Shown piece by piece: positions 10,098 through 19,128 of a stretch of 64,000 nt of DNA. Each line of letters opens with the position of its first letter. The stretch's first letter is position 1. The DNA is taken from contig DAIDAJ010000065.1 of assembly GCA_027310665.1 (NCBI GenBank), positions 50,216-114,215 of the forward strand. The letters run 5' to 3'. This DNA is from Sideroxydans sp. Lineage in GTDB: Bacteria; Pseudomonadota; Gammaproteobacteria; Burkholderiales; Gallionellaceae. The notes beneath the pieces are model-generated. The model was not told the origin of the DNA and did not search any database. It was given only the letters and a program-made list of their open reading frames with translations. The position numbers and the translations under genes were made by a program.

Positions 10098-10781
10098 ATG
10101 AACAAGCTCTCCCTGTTCGGGTTGCTGGGATTGGTGATCCGGCGCGATCTGTTGCTGGCGATGCGTCGCCGCGCCGATGTGCTGACGACGCTGATCTTTT
10201 TTGTGATGGTGGTGAGCCTGTTCCCTCTGGGAGTTGGGCCGGAAGCGGAGATGTTGCGCAAGATGGCGTCCGGCGTGGTGTGGGTTGCGGCACTGCTTTC
10301 TTCCATGTTGTCGCTGCCGCGCATGTTCTCGGCCGACTATCTGGACGGAACGCTTGAGCAGATGCTGCTTGCTCCGCAGTCGCTCACGGCTTTGGTGCTG
10401 GGCAAGATCGTTGCGCACTGGATGCTGTCAGGCCTGCCCTTGGTGCTGATCGCGCCGGTGTTGGGGTTGCAGTTCGATATGTCGCTGCAGGCACTTTGGA
10501 TGCTGGTGGTGGCGCTGTTGCTGGGAACGCCCATATTGAGCATGATCGGGGCTATTGGCGCGGCGCTCACGCTGGGGCTGCGCGGCGGCGGTGTGCTGGT
10601 TTCGTTGCTGGTGTTGCCGCTGTGTATCCCGGTGCTGATCTTTGGTGCGGGTGCGGTGGATGCGGTCAACAGCGGGATGAGTGCCGTTTCCAACTTGTCG
10701 TTGCTGGGGGCTTTCATGTTGTTCGCCCTGGTGTTCACGCCATTCGTGGCTGCGCAGGCGTTACGTATTTCTATGGAGTAG
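10098..10781 (+). CDS. ccmB: Haem exporter / cytochrome c maturation permease
   Basis: CcmB is the six-helix membrane subunit that pairs with CcmA. The 227-residue product is strongly hydrophobic and matches the family length, with a conserved-looking start (RRDLLLAMRRRADVLTTLIFF) and the SLPRMFSADYLDGTLEQMLL region. Its Shine-Dalgarno (AAGG) is supplied by the right end of the inserted element and lies inside that element's predicted hairpin. Translation could therefore be conditional. ccmC begins 4 bases after its stop. Confidence 0.95.
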   Translation: MNKLSLFGLLGLVIRRDLLLAMRRRADVLTTLIFFVMVVSLFPLGVGPEAEMLRKMASGVVWVAALLSSMLSLPRMFSADYLDGTLEQMLLAPQSLTALVLGKIVAHWMLSGLPLVLIAPVLGLQFDMSLQALWMLVVALLLGTPILSMIGAIGAALTLGLRGGGVLVSLLVLPLCIPVLIFGAGAVDAVNSGMSAVSNLSLLGAFMLFALVFTPFVAAQALRISME

Positions 10782-10785
10782 AGAT

Positions 10786-11523
10786 TTGGCAATCAACTGG
10801 TTCAAATACTCGGCACCCACTACCTTTTACGGTCTGGCAGGCAAGCTGATTCCATTTTTTGCGTGGCCCTCTGCGATCTTGTTCGTCATCGGGCTCTATA
10901 TCGGTTTCTTCGTTGCACCCACCGACGCAGTGCAGAGTGAAGCCTACCGCATCATGTTCATACATGTGCCGGCTTCTATCCTGTCCATGTTCATCTACCT
11001 CATCATGGCGGGCTATGCGGCACTGGGGCTGATCTTCAAAACAAGGCTCTCTGCCATGATGGCGCAAGCCTTGGCGCCGACAGGTGCGCTGTTCGCCTTC
11101 ATCTCGCTTTGGACCGGCGCCCTGTGGGGCAAGCCGATGTGGGGCGCGTGGTGGGTTTGGGATGCGCGCCTGACTTCCGAATTGATTCTGCTGTTCCTGT
11201 ATCTCGGCTTCATTTCCCTGCATGCCTCCATCGATGATGTCCGCCGCGCAGACAAGGCCAGCGCCCTGCTTGCCATCGTCGGCTCCGTGAACGTACCAAT
11301 CATCTATTTCTCTGTGAAGTGGTGGAACACGCTACACCAGGGTTCGACCATCAAGTTCAGTGGAACCAGCATGCATATCGCGATGCAAGAGGCCATATTT
11401 GCGTTATTGGCAGCCTGCTGGCTGTATGTCATCGCCATGAGCCTGGCCAGGGTGAGAAGCATCATTCTGGAACGTGAAGCCAATACGACCTGGGTGAACA
11501 GTCTGCTGGAGGTGCGGTCATGA
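10786..11523 (+). CDS. ccmC: Haem-handling protein CcmC (TTG start)
   Basis: CcmC presents haem to CcmE on the periplasmic side of the inner membrane. The 245-residue product has six hydrophobic segments, the tryptophan-rich WWD-type motif WGAWWVWDARL at about residue 119 and a conserved His near residue 60. No ATG fits. TTG at 10786 follows GGAG and gives the family's usual N-terminus (AINWFKYSAP). Longer in-frame starts would run deep into ccmB. The gene ends in the ATGA that marks the left edge of the second 152-bp element. Confidence 0.93.
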   Translation: MAINWFKYSAPTTFYGLAGKLIPFFAWPSAILFVIGLYIGFFVAPTDAVQSEAYRIMFIHVPASILSMFIYLIMAGYAALGLIFKTRLSAMMAQALAPTGALFAFISLWTGALWGKPMWGAWWVWDARLTSELILLFLYLGFISLHASIDDVRRADKASALLAIVGSVNVPIIYFSVKWWNTLHQGSTIKFSGTSMHIAMQEAIFALLAACWLYVIAMSLARVRSIILEREANTTWVNSLLEVRS

Positions 11524-11671
11524 CACGGTGCGCGAATGCGACGAGTGCGGGAATGACCGCATCGCACCTCCTCCCGCAATCTGCTGGCTTCGCCATAACC
11601 AGCCACTTGCCAGCTCGCTGGCTTAGTGGATTGGCTAGTAGTTTCACCAGTAACGGGTCGGAGGTGCGGTC
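11520..11671 (+). repeat. 152-bp structured element, copy 2, at the ccmC/ccmD junction
   Basis: This is the same length and design as the copy at 9946-10097. The 16-base word GGAGGTGCGGTCATGA occurs at 11508-11523 (end of ccmC) and again at 11660-11675 (Shine-Dalgarno and start of ccmD). The inner segment at 11553-11571 is the inverse complement of this word with a 5-base bulge. Bases that differ between the two copies in the inner arm differ in the matching way in the outer arm. The ccm genes on both sides remain intact. Confidence 0.87.
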
Positions 11672-11857
11672 ATGAACTGGTCTGAATTTTTTGCCATGAA
11701 CGGCTATGCCTTCTACGTATGGGGATCATACGGCGTGGCTTTGTTCGTATTGGGTATCGAGATCGTGCTGGTTCGCAATCGCAGAAAGAATGCGCTGCGC
11801 GAATTGCGGCTGATGCGCGATGAAATGGGTGACGACAGGACAGGAGAAACGGCATGA
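11672..11857 (+). CDS. ccmD: CcmD, small membrane subunit of the haem release complex
   Basis: The 61-residue product has one membrane helix followed by a charged tail ([18 protein letters not shown]), the standard CcmD form. CcmD helps release holo-CcmE from CcmABC. The family's N-terminal pattern ([16 protein letters not shown]) is present. It overlaps ccmE by 4 bases (ATGA). Its strong Shine-Dalgarno GGAGGTG is part of the duplicated word of the preceding element. Confidence 0.93.
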   Translation: MNWSEFFAMNGYAFYVWGSYGVALFVLGIEIVLVRNRRKNALRELRLMRDEMGDDRTGETA

Positions 11858-12339
11858 CGCCCCGAAAGAAGAGATTGATGTTCATTGTTGCGGGCCTCGC
11901 GCTGGTTGGCGCGGCGGTTGGTTTGGTGCTGTTTGCGCTGAAGAACAATGTCAGCCTGTATTTCACGCCGACCCAGGTCTACAACAAGGAAGCGCCGCAG
12001 GGACGAAGCTTCCGTATCGGCGGACTGGTTGAGAAGGGCAGTTTGCAGAGAGAGAAGGACGGATTGACCGTGCATTTCATGATCACGGACACGACCAGGA
12101 CCATGCCAGTGGTCTACGTCGGTATCCTTCCCGACCTGTTCAAGGAAGGCAAAGGTGTTGTTGCCCAGGGCAAACTGGAAGATGGTAATGTTTTCCGTGC
12201 GGAAGAGGTGCTGGCCAAGCACGATGAAAATTACATGCCGCCTGAAGCCGCAGATGCGTTGAAGAAAGCGGAAGCAGCAAAAACCGCAGCGGCTCAGCCG
12301 GGCAACGCGCCGTCCGCCGCCTATCCCGTAACCAAATAA
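11854..12339 (+). CDS. ccmE: Periplasmic haem chaperone CcmE
   Basis: CcmE binds haem covalently and passes it to CcmF/CcmH. The 161-residue product has an N-terminal membrane anchor (residues 8-28), an OB-fold domain and the haem-binding His at about 123 in [12 protein letters not shown], with the axial Tyr at 127. The Ala/Lys-rich tail after residue 135 is typical. It is translationally coupled to ccmD. Confidence 0.96.
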   Translation: MTPRKKRLMFIVAGLALVGAAVGLVLFALKNNVSLYFTPTQVYNKEAPQGRSFRIGGLVEKGSLQREKDGLTVHFMITDTTRTMPVVYVGILPDLFKEGKGVVAQGKLEDGNVFRAEEVLAKHDENYMPPEAADALKKAEAAKTAAAQPGNAPSAAYPVTK

Positions 12340-12356
12340 CTTTTGAGAGCCTCAGC

Positions 12357-14342
12357 ATGATTCCAGAGATCGGTAATTTCGCACTCATCGTCGCCTTGTT
12401 TCTTTCCCTTATTCAAGGTGCGATGCCCATCATAGGAGCGGCACGCAACAATGCGGTGATGATGGGCACGGCACGCACATTGGCGGTCGGCCAGTTTGTC
12501 ATCGTTACGGTCGCCATCGGTTGTCTGGTCTATTCTTTCGTGAACAACGATTTCTCCGTGTTGTATGTTGCCCAACATTCCAACTCGCAATTGCCGATCC
12601 AGTATCGCGTGGCAGCGCTTTGGGGCGGTCACGAGGGATCGCTGTTGCTGTGGACGTTCATCCTTACCGTATGGACGATTTCTGTCGCCGCATTCAGCCG
12701 CCATCTGCCGCAAGAGATGGTGGCGCGCGTGATCGGCGTAATGGGGCTTATTTCCACCGGCTTCCTGCTGTTCATGCTGCTGACATCCAACCCGTTCGAT
12801 CGCCTGTTGCCTGCAGCGATGGATGGTAACGACCTGAATCCGCTGTTACAGGATCCGGGATTGGTGATCCATCCGCCGATGCTGTATATGGGGTATGTCG
12901 GCTTTTCGGTTGCATTCTCGTTTGCGCTCTCGGCCTTGCTGGGAGGGAAACTTGATTCAACCTGGGCGCGCTGGTCCCGTCCGTGGACCACCGTGGCGTG
13001 GGTATTCCTCACCGTCGGCATCATGTTGGGTAGCGTTTGGGCATATTACGAATTGGGCTGGGGCGGCTGGTGGTTCTGGGATCCTGTGGAGAATGCCTCG
13101 TTCATGCCCTGGCTGGTGGGCACGGCGCTGATCCATTCCCTGGCGGTGACGGAAAAGCGCGGGGCGTTCAAAAGCTGGACGGTCTTGCTGGCTATCGCAG
13201 CTTTCTCGCTGAGTCTTTTGGGCACTTTCCTCGTGCGCTCTGGTGTGCTTACTTCGGTGCATGCTTTTGCGACCGATCCCAAGCGCGGCATTTTCATCTT
13301 GTCCTTCCTGGTGGTGGTCATCGGTGCTTCACTGCTGCTGTTCGCATGGCGGGCGCCCAAGATCGGGCTGGGAGGCAAGTTCGACCTGATCTCGCGTGAA
13401 TCCATGCTGCTCACCAACAATGTATTGTTGTCCGTGGCTTCCGCTTCAGTGTTCCTGGGCACGCTGTATCCGCTGTTCATGGACGCGCTGGGTTTCGGCA
13501 AACTTTCTGTTGGCCCGCCTTACTTCAATGCCGTGTTCGTGCCCTTGATGGTGCCCCTGGTGATGATGATGGGCCTGGGTCCTATCGCCCGCTGGAAACA
13601 TGCGACCGTGCCGGATATCTGGCAGCGCGTGCGCTGGGCGCTGGGGGCCAGCATGGTCGTCGCCTTGCTGTTGCCGCTGGTCATGGGGAAATGGACGCCG
13701 CTTATTGCGCTGGGCTTGTTGCTGGCCGCCTGGGTCGTCATCACATCGCTGCTCGATCTGCGCAAGCGCGTCGCCGGTTCCGGCGATCTGCTGCAGCGTC
13801 TCAAGACACCTTCCCGCAGTTACTACGGCATGTTGCTGGCCCATCTTGGCATAGCCGTGTTCATCATCGGTGTCACGATGGTCAAGGGCTATGAGACCGA
13901 GCGCGACGTCCGCATGGATGTCGGCGACACCGTCGACGCGGGTGGATACGAGTTCCGCTTTGACGGCGTGATCGATGTGCCGGGCCCGAATTATGTGGCA
14001 TCGCAAGGCCGGGTGACCGTCAGCAAGAATGGCAAGCTGGTTACAGAACTGCATCCTGAAAAGCGCGCATATAACGTTTCCGGCATGCCGATGACCGAAG
14101 CATCCATCGAGCCCGGTTTGACACGAGACCTGTATGTATCGCTGGGCGAACCGATTCCCGGTACCAGTGCATGGGCTGTGCGAGTCTATATCAAGCCCTT
14201 CGTGGACTGGATATGGTTCGGTTGCCTGATGATGGCCATGGGCGGGGTGCTGGCGATCAGCGATCGTCGCTATCGCATTCATGCCCGCAAATCGCAGGTC
14301 GCCAGCGTGGGCGGAGAGCAATTGAGGGAGAAGACAGCATGA
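12357..14342 (+). CDS. ccmF: Cytochrome c haem lyase subunit CcmF
   Basis: CcmF attaches haem to apocytochromes c together with CcmH and CcmI. The 661-residue integral membrane protein matches the family length. The WWD motif WGGWWFWDPVENASFMPW lies at about residues 236-253, with conserved neighbours (GSLLLWTFIL, HPPMLYMGYVG). A large periplasmic loop precedes the last helix. The gene begins 17 bases after ccmE and overlaps ccmG by 4 bases. Confidence 0.96.
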   Translation: MIPEIGNFALIVALFLSLIQGAMPIIGAARNNAVMMGTARTLAVGQFVIVTVAIGCLVYSFVNNDFSVLYVAQHSNSQLPIQYRVAALWGGHEGSLLLWTFILTVWTISVAAFSRHLPQEMVARVIGVMGLISTGFLLFMLLTSNPFDRLLPAAMDGNDLNPLLQDPGLVIHPPMLYMGYVGFSVAFSFALSALLGGKLDSTWARWSRPWTTVAWVFLTVGIMLGSVWAYYELGWGGWWFWDPVENASFMPWLVGTALIHSLAVTEKRGAFKSWTVLLAIAAFSLSLLGTFLVRSGVLTSVHAFATDPKRGIFILSFLVVVIGASLLLFAWRAPKIGLGGKFDLISRESMLLTNNVLLSVASASVFLGTLYPLFMDALGFGKLSVGPPYFNAVFVPLMVPLVMMMGLGPIARWKHATVPDIWQRVRWALGASMVVALLLPLVMGKWTPLIALGLLLAAWVVITSLLDLRKRVAGSGDLLQRLKTPSRSYYGMLLAHLGIAVFIIGVTMVKGYETERDVRMDVGDTVDAGGYEFRFDGVIDVPGPNYVASQGRVTVSKNGKLVTELHPEKRAYNVSGMPMTEASIEPGLTRDLYVSLGEPIPGTSAWAVRVYIKPFVDWIWFGCLMMAMGGVLAISDRRYRIHARKSQVASVGGEQLREKTA

Positions 14343-14866
14343 TGCGTTTCATTTTGCCGTTGGTCATTTTTCTGGTCCTGGCTGGTTTCCTGTACGTCGG
14401 CTTGGGGCTTGATCCGCACGAAGTGCCGTCACCGCTGATTGACAAACCTGCGCCCGCATTCAATCTGCCGCAACTGCACAACACCGCCAAGAATTTCACT
14501 CCGGAAGAAATGAAGGGCAAGGTCTGGCTGCTCAATGTCTGGTCTTCCTGGTGCGTCTCTTGTAAGGAAGAGCACCCGGTTCTGTTGTCGTTGTCGCAGC
14601 AAAACATTGTTCCGGTCTACGGCCTGGACTACAAGGACAAGAAGGAAGATGCGGAGGCATGGTTGCGCCAGGCGGGCGATCCCTACATCTTGAGCGCGAT
14701 GGATAGAGACGGGCGCATCGGCATCGACTACGGAGTCTACGGCGTACCGGAGACTTACGTGATCGATAAGCAGGGAATCATCCGCTACAAACAGATCGGG
14801 CCGGTCACGAACCAGAACCTGAACGAGAAGATATTGCCCATGGTTGCGGAGTTACAGCGCAAATGA
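14339..14866 (+). CDS. ccmG: Thiol:disulfide interchange protein CcmG/DsbE
   Basis: This membrane-anchored periplasmic thioredoxin reduces apocytochrome c haem-binding cysteines. It has 175 residues, an N-terminal helix and the active site WCVSC (Cys72 and Cys75). The GVYGVPETYVID segment with cis-Pro is present. A longer reading frame opens inside ccmF. I chose the ATGATG at 14339 because it overlaps the ccmF stop and gives the expected MRFILPL anchor. It overlaps ccmH by 4 bases. Confidence 0.95.
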   Translation: MMRFILPLVIFLVLAGFLYVGLGLDPHEVPSPLIDKPAPAFNLPQLHNTAKNFTPEEMKGKVWLLNVWSSWCVSCKEEHPVLLSLSQQNIVPVYGLDYKDKKEDAEAWLRQAGDPYILSAMDRDGRIGIDYGVYGVPETYVIDKQGIIRYKQIGPVTNQNLNEKILPMVAELQRK

Positions 14867-15324
14867 GAAAGCTACTGATTCTGTTGTTCTGCTTGTTGCC
14901 GGCCTTCTCCTATGCCGGCGAAGCGAAAGACCTAGCGGCCAATCCGGTGCTGGAAAAGCGCATGATCGGGCTGGCAGAGCGGCTGCGCTGCCTGGTTTGC
15001 CAGAATGAGTCCCTGGCGAGCTCCCATGCCGAATTGGCGGAGGATCTCCGCCAGGAAGTGCGCGAGATGATGCTGAAAGGCAAAAGCGACCAGGAGATTA
15101 TCGACTATCTCGTGGCCCGCTACGGCGACTTCGTGTTGTACGACCCGCCGATGAAGAGCTACACCGTGCTGCTCTGGTTCGGCCCGTTCGCGATGTTGCT
15201 GCTTGGCGCAGGCGTGCTGGTGCTCCAGGTACGCAAACGTCGCCGGACCGTTCAGGAAGTCGTACTCACTCCCGAAGCGCAACAACGCGCCGCCTCCTTA
15301 CTCAATGAAGAAGGTAACAAATAA
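14863..15324 (+). CDS. ccmH: Cytochrome c maturation protein CcmH (CcmL-type)
   Basis: The 153-residue product has a signal peptide (cleavage after about residue 18), the redox motif LRCLVCQN (Cys43 and Cys46) and one C-terminal membrane helix. It reduces the disulfide of apocytochromes and works with CcmF. This is the short, separate form; the TPR part of E. coli CcmH is the next gene. The ccmI ATG follows the stop directly. Confidence 0.95.
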   Translation: MRKLLILLFCLLPAFSYAGEAKDLAANPVLEKRMIGLAERLRCLVCQNESLASSHAELAEDLRQEVREMMLKGKSDQEIIDYLVARYGDFVLYDPPMKSYTVLLWFGPFAMLLLGAGVLVLQVRKRRRTVQEVVLTPEAQQRAASLLNEEGNK

Positions 15325-16575
15325 ATGACTTTATTCTGGTTCATCTGCGCGGCATTATCCATCGTCGCCATCCTGTTTGTCGCAATACCGCTGTGGCGCG
15401 GCATTTCCAAAAGCAATTCCGTAGAGCGTGATGCCGCGAATCTGGAGATCCTGCGCGACCAGATCGCGGAGATGGATAACGATCTGAAAAACGGTCTGCT
15501 TACCCCCGAACTGCACGAGCAGGGCAAGCGCGAACTGCAGGCGCGGCTGCTCGATGAAGTGGGCGATGCCAAAAACGAAGAAGCATCCAACAAACCGCAT
15601 CCGCTCAAGATCACGGCTATCATATTGGCGGTGCTGTTGCCGCTAGCTTCAATCGGGTTGTATCTGAAAATTGGGAACCCGAATGCCCTTCTGCCGCAGG
15701 CGGCGTTTAGTGGCGGAGGTATCGTGCGCGACGAGGCCAGCCTCAAAGCGTTGGAAGAAAAATCCGCCCAGAATCCCAACGATCCGGAAGTGCTGTTCAT
15801 ATTGGCACGTTCCTATGTTGAGCTCGGCCGCTATGCGGATGGGGCGAGAAAGTACGACAGCCTGACCAGACTCGTCCCGAACGAGGCGACGCTATGGGCT
15901 GATTACGCTGACGCTTTGGCGATGACTCACAATACCCTTGTCGGAGCGCCAACCAAATTGCTGGATCGCGCACTGGAGATCGATCCGAACCTTGCAAAAG
16001 CGCTGGCGCTGTCCGGAACCGCCGCGATGGAGCGCGGGGATTATGCTGCTGCCCTCGTGCACTGGGGAAAACTGCTGAAGCAGATACAGCCCGGAAGCGA
16101 GGACGCAAAAATGATCGAAGAAGGCCTGCAACAGGCACGCCAGATGCTTGCCCAGAGCAAGGGAGGAAAGGTCGCTCCTGCGCTGGAGCAGATCAACGAA
16201 CCACCTGCCAGCGCGCAAGCTGCAGCAGGCAAGGAGCGCATCACCGGAACCGTGAATTTGAGTAGTGCATTAAAGAATCAGGCGGATCCGGAAGACACGG
16301 TATTCGTGCTGGCACGCGCGGCAGAGGGGCCGAAGATGCCGCTGGCGATTCTCCGCAAACAGGTCAAGGACCTGCCGGTCAAGTTCAGTCTGGACGACAG
16401 CATGGCAATGTCGCCGGCGATGAAAATGTCCAACTTCGACCAGGTGGTGATCGTGGCGCGTATTTCGAAATCCGGCAATGCGATGCCTCAGCCCGGCGAT
16501 CTGATGGGCATGAGCAAGCCGCTTGCATTGGGAAGCAGCGGGATCAAAATCAGCATCGACCAGCAAGTCCGCTGA
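15325..16575 (+). CDS. ccmI: Cytochrome c-type biogenesis protein CcmI/CycH (TPR)
   Basis: CcmI is an apocytochrome c chaperone of the haem lyase complex. The 416-residue product has two N-terminal membrane helices (about 3-22 and 95-113), TPR repeats (about 140-280, e.g. EVLFILARSYVELGRYADGA) and a C-terminal beta-rich domain ending in ISIDQQVR. It closes the ccm operon, and a good terminator follows. Confidence 0.93.
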   Translation: MTLFWFICAALSIVAILFVAIPLWRGISKSNSVERDAANLEILRDQIAEMDNDLKNGLLTPELHEQGKRELQARLLDEVGDAKNEEASNKPHPLKITAIILAVLLPLASIGLYLKIGNPNALLPQAAFSGGGIVRDEASLKALEEKSAQNPNDPEVLFILARSYVELGRYADGARKYDSLTRLVPNEATLWADYADALAMTHNTLVGAPTKLLDRALEIDPNLAKALALSGTAAMERGDYAAALVHWGKLLKQIQPGSEDAKMIEEGLQQARQMLAQSKGGKVAPALEQINEPPASAQAAAGKERITGTVNLSSALKNQADPEDTVFVLARAAEGPKMPLAILRKQVKDLPVKFSLDDSMAMSPAMKMSNFDQVVIVARISKSGNAMPQPGDLMGMSKPLALGSSGIKISIDQQVR

Positions 16576-16594
16576 TTGGCGCAGATGCGACTCT

Positions 16595-16631
16595 ATGGGC
16601 TGGCGCTGGACGTGCCGGCCCATTTTATTTT
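16595..16631 (+). terminator. Rho-independent terminator of the ccm operon
   Basis: ATGGGC.T.GGC pairs with GCC.G.GCCCAT (16595-16623), followed by TTTTATTTT. It lies 20 bases after the ccmI stop. Confidence 0.6.
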
Positions 16632-16733
16632 CGGCTGCTAGCCCAGGCGCGAGATTGCGAACGGGCGGTGCTCGGGCATTCGTCGCATGGGTACATGGAC
16701 GGATTCGCGCGATGCGGATAAAGGAGGCCACAG

Positions 16734-16937
16734 GTGAATGAGAATGAACGCGTTGTGCAGTCTCCCTGCGTGCGCAATTGTTGCTTGAATGACGATGATA
16801 TTTGCCTGGGCTGTTTTCGTTCACTGCAGGAAATTTGCGAATGGTCGCAGTCCGATGATCAGAAGCGCATATTGATTCTGCAAAACGCAGGGTGCAGAAG
16901 AGCATCGGCAGATAGAAATCCCGCTGGCCGGTGTTGA
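16734..16937 (+). CDS. DUF1289 small cysteine-rich protein (GTG start)
   Basis: The 67-residue product carries the DUF1289 pattern SPCVRNCCLND then CLGCFRSLQEICEW, with clustered cysteines that probably bind a metal or an Fe-S cluster; function is unknown. The GTG start has an excellent AAGGAGG seven bases upstream. It is followed by a DUF1345 gene in the same direction. The C-terminal 20 residues look non-conserved. Confidence 0.8.
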   Translation: MNENERVVQSPCVRNCCLNDDDICLGCFRSLQEICEWSQSDDQKRILILQNAGCRRASADRNPAGRC

Positions 16938-16989
16938 TCGTCAATTGCGAAAGATGTTCAATGTTGCCGTTACGTCCCTGATCTAGCCT

Positions 16990-17646
16990 ATGCATACTGT
17001 CCATCAAATCGTCCGTAATCGCCCGCGCCTGATTATTTCGATATTCACGGGATTGATTGTTGGATGGATCATTCCTTCGCAATGGAGTCCTGTCGGACGT
17101 GCACTGATCGGCTGGAATGTGACTGTATGGTCTTATCTTTGCCTGATGGGCTGGCTGATGATGCGCGCAAGTCATGCCAGGGTGCGCATGATCGCAGAGC
17201 AGGAGGACAAGAGTGCGGTTGTTATTCTGGCGATTATGTCGGTTGCGGCGATCGTCAGCCTTGCCGCGATTGTCCTGGAGCTTTCAACTGTCAAAGACCT
17301 CGCTCTCGGCGGCCGCATGGTTCACTATACATTCACCGGCGCCACAATTTTCGGATCGTGGTGCCTTGTCGCAATCCTGTTCACTTTCCACTATGCGCGT
17401 CTCTTTTACCGGTCGCCAGTAGAGCGTCGAGCACTTCGATTCCCGGATGACGAAGCAAACCCTGACTATTGGGATTTTCTGTATTTCTCTTTCACCATTG
17501 CGGTTGCTGCGCAAACATCGGACATTTCGGTGATGACGCGACCGATGCGCAAAACCGTGCTTGCACAATCGGTACTCAGTTTTATATTCAACGCGGCCAT
17601 CCTGGGTATGACGATCAATATTGCAGCCAGCCTGGTGGGCGGGTGA
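16990..17646 (+). CDS. DUF1345 membrane protein
   Basis: This is a 218-residue protein with about six hydrophobic helices and the DUF1345 signature region DYWDFLYFSFTIAVAAQTSDISV. The family is widespread in Proteobacteria and its function is unknown. The ATG at 16990 lacks a strong Shine-Dalgarno. Nothing in the neighbourhood suggests a role. Confidence 0.85.
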   Translation: MHTVHQIVRNRPRLIISIFTGLIVGWIIPSQWSPVGRALIGWNVTVWSYLCLMGWLMMRASHARVRMIAEQEDKSAVVILAIMSVAAIVSLAAIVLELSTVKDLALGGRMVHYTFTGATIFGSWCLVAILFTFHYARLFYRSPVERRALRFPDDEANPDYWDFLYFSFTIAVAAQTSDISVMTRPMRKTVLAQSVLSFIFNAAILGMTINIAASLVGG

Positions 17647-17767
17647 GCGGCGTGCTTGCCTGGCGACCCGGCAGGTTCGTGGCCTGATGGCAGATTAGTC
17701 AGGCTTGGCGAGGTTTCAATTAGAATATTGCCGTCAAGACTCAAGGCTAGTGAGAGGAGAGTGCCCT

Positions 17768-18712
17768 TTGAGAAGTCTGCTGGTATTGTTGGCGTCACTG
17801 ATCGTTTGCAGCACTGCCCATTCTGCGGCACTGTTTGGCACTGTTGATGCCCTTTCCGGCAGCGCCAATGTGGAAGACCCGTCCGGGACATCCGCCGCAG
17901 TGTCGGTCGGACTGAATATCTACGAAGGTCAGACCATTGTTTCCGGCCCTGAAGGAGAGGTTCAACTGGTCACGGAGGACGGCGGTATCATCGCCGTGCG
18001 CCCGAATACAGTGTTTCGCGTCGACGAATACAAGGCCGAGGGAGATTCCTCGGACAGGATGTTCATGTCGCTGCTAAAAGGGGCGGTTCGCTCCATTACC
18101 GGCTGGGTGGGCAAATACAATCACTCCGCATACCGCATCACCACTCCGACCGCCACTATCGGTATTCGCGGCACCGACCATGAGACCACTGTGATCGACA
18201 ATGGTAACGGCGATGAGCCCGGAACTTACGATCACGTCAATGAAGGGGCCACCGAGCTGAAGACGCCCCAGGGTACTGCAGAAGTGACCCCAGGCAAATT
18301 CGCATTTGCCCCGAAAGGCAGGGCGGTCGCCCCCATCTTCCTGACGCGGCGTCCGCGCTTTCTCGCGATGCGCAGCCTGAAGATCGAAGAGCGTATCCAA
18401 TCCCGAAAAGAATATATGCGCCCCCGTCTGGAACGGATGCGTGAAGAGCGCATCAAGACTCAGGGCAACCGCATCGGGCAGGGACACGGCGCGACAATGG
18501 AAAGACACAGTGATCTGCGTCCGCATCAATCTCGGCGCGCCGGACAATCATCGCTCAACGCGCGTGGTGAGCGCGGCCTGCGCGACAATCGCAAAAACAA
18601 TAATAGTCACGCTGAACGACGCGGGGAAGCAGAACGGGAGAAAAGGGTCGCTGAAGAGAGAAGGCATCGCTTTCCCGAGCGAACGCGCCGTGAAAAGCTG
18701 AAACGGGAATAA
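17768..18712 (+). CDS. Secreted FecR-domain protein (TTG start)
   Basis: The 314-residue product has a signal peptide (cleavage after about residue 24, AHSA) and a FecR domain at about 30-150, with GEVQLVTEDGGIIAVRPNT and TPTATIGIRGTDHE. A long Arg/His/Glu-rich, probably disordered tail runs from about 215. TTG at 17768 is seven bases after GAGAGGAG and starts directly at the signal peptide. No sigma factor, anti-sigma or TonB receptor gene is nearby, so this is probably a stand-alone periplasmic FecR-domain protein. Function unknown. Confidence 0.75.
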   Translation: MRSLLVLLASLIVCSTAHSAALFGTVDALSGSANVEDPSGTSAAVSVGLNIYEGQTIVSGPEGEVQLVTEDGGIIAVRPNTVFRVDEYKAEGDSSDRMFMSLLKGAVRSITGWVGKYNHSAYRITTPTATIGIRGTDHETTVIDNGNGDEPGTYDHVNEGATELKTPQGTAEVTPGKFAFAPKGRAVAPIFLTRRPRFLAMRSLKIEERIQSRKEYMRPRLERMREERIKTQGNRIGQGHGATMERHSDLRPHQSRRAGQSSLNARGERGLRDNRKNNNSHAERRGEAEREKRVAEERRHRFPERTRREKLKRE

Positions 18713-18850
18713 CGAACGCTGGCGGCAGGGATCCGGGAAGAGAGCGCGGGATGTTTTAACACCGGAATGAAGCCTCGTTCTCCGTTCCTTTGGTCAAGAA
18801 TTCCGATTGAGCCCGGCGGGCAATGTCCTAATCTGGTTCCATTTTGAAAT

Positions 18851-18910
18851 CCGTTAAGCCGCTTTGAGCGGCTCGCAATATAAAGCCCCGGGTTTACGAG
18901 GGATACCTAC
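18851..18910. repeat. Remnant of an IS200-type right end
   Basis: This 60-base stretch (CCGTTAAG ... GGATACCTAC) closely matches 34805-34866, the right end of the broken IS200-like element. It includes the GCCGCTTTGAGCGGC hairpin and the CCCGGG-rich end. No transposase remains nearby. The rest of 18713-19128 holds nothing I can support as a gene. Confidence 0.6.
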
Positions 18911-19128
18911 CGATACCGTCTTAAGTTGACCATATTGGTATGGCAAGAGTAGTATTTACGCAAAGAAGTCCCCGCATCGTCTGGAGATCTTTTCACAGTT
19001 CTCCACCCTTGGAAAATTTCTCAATGCAGGCTTTAGAACGGCCCATTAAAGTTACCTTCAAAAGCATCAAACTGAATCGACCGTAGCTTTGTGGAAAAGT
19101 TGTTGTATGACGGGTTTCAACACTTCAT

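Noticed and set aside
9475..10101. A reading frame running from ccmA through the 152-bp element to the ccmB start
   Set aside because: Out of frame with ccmA, no family match; it exists only because the element lacks stops in that frame.
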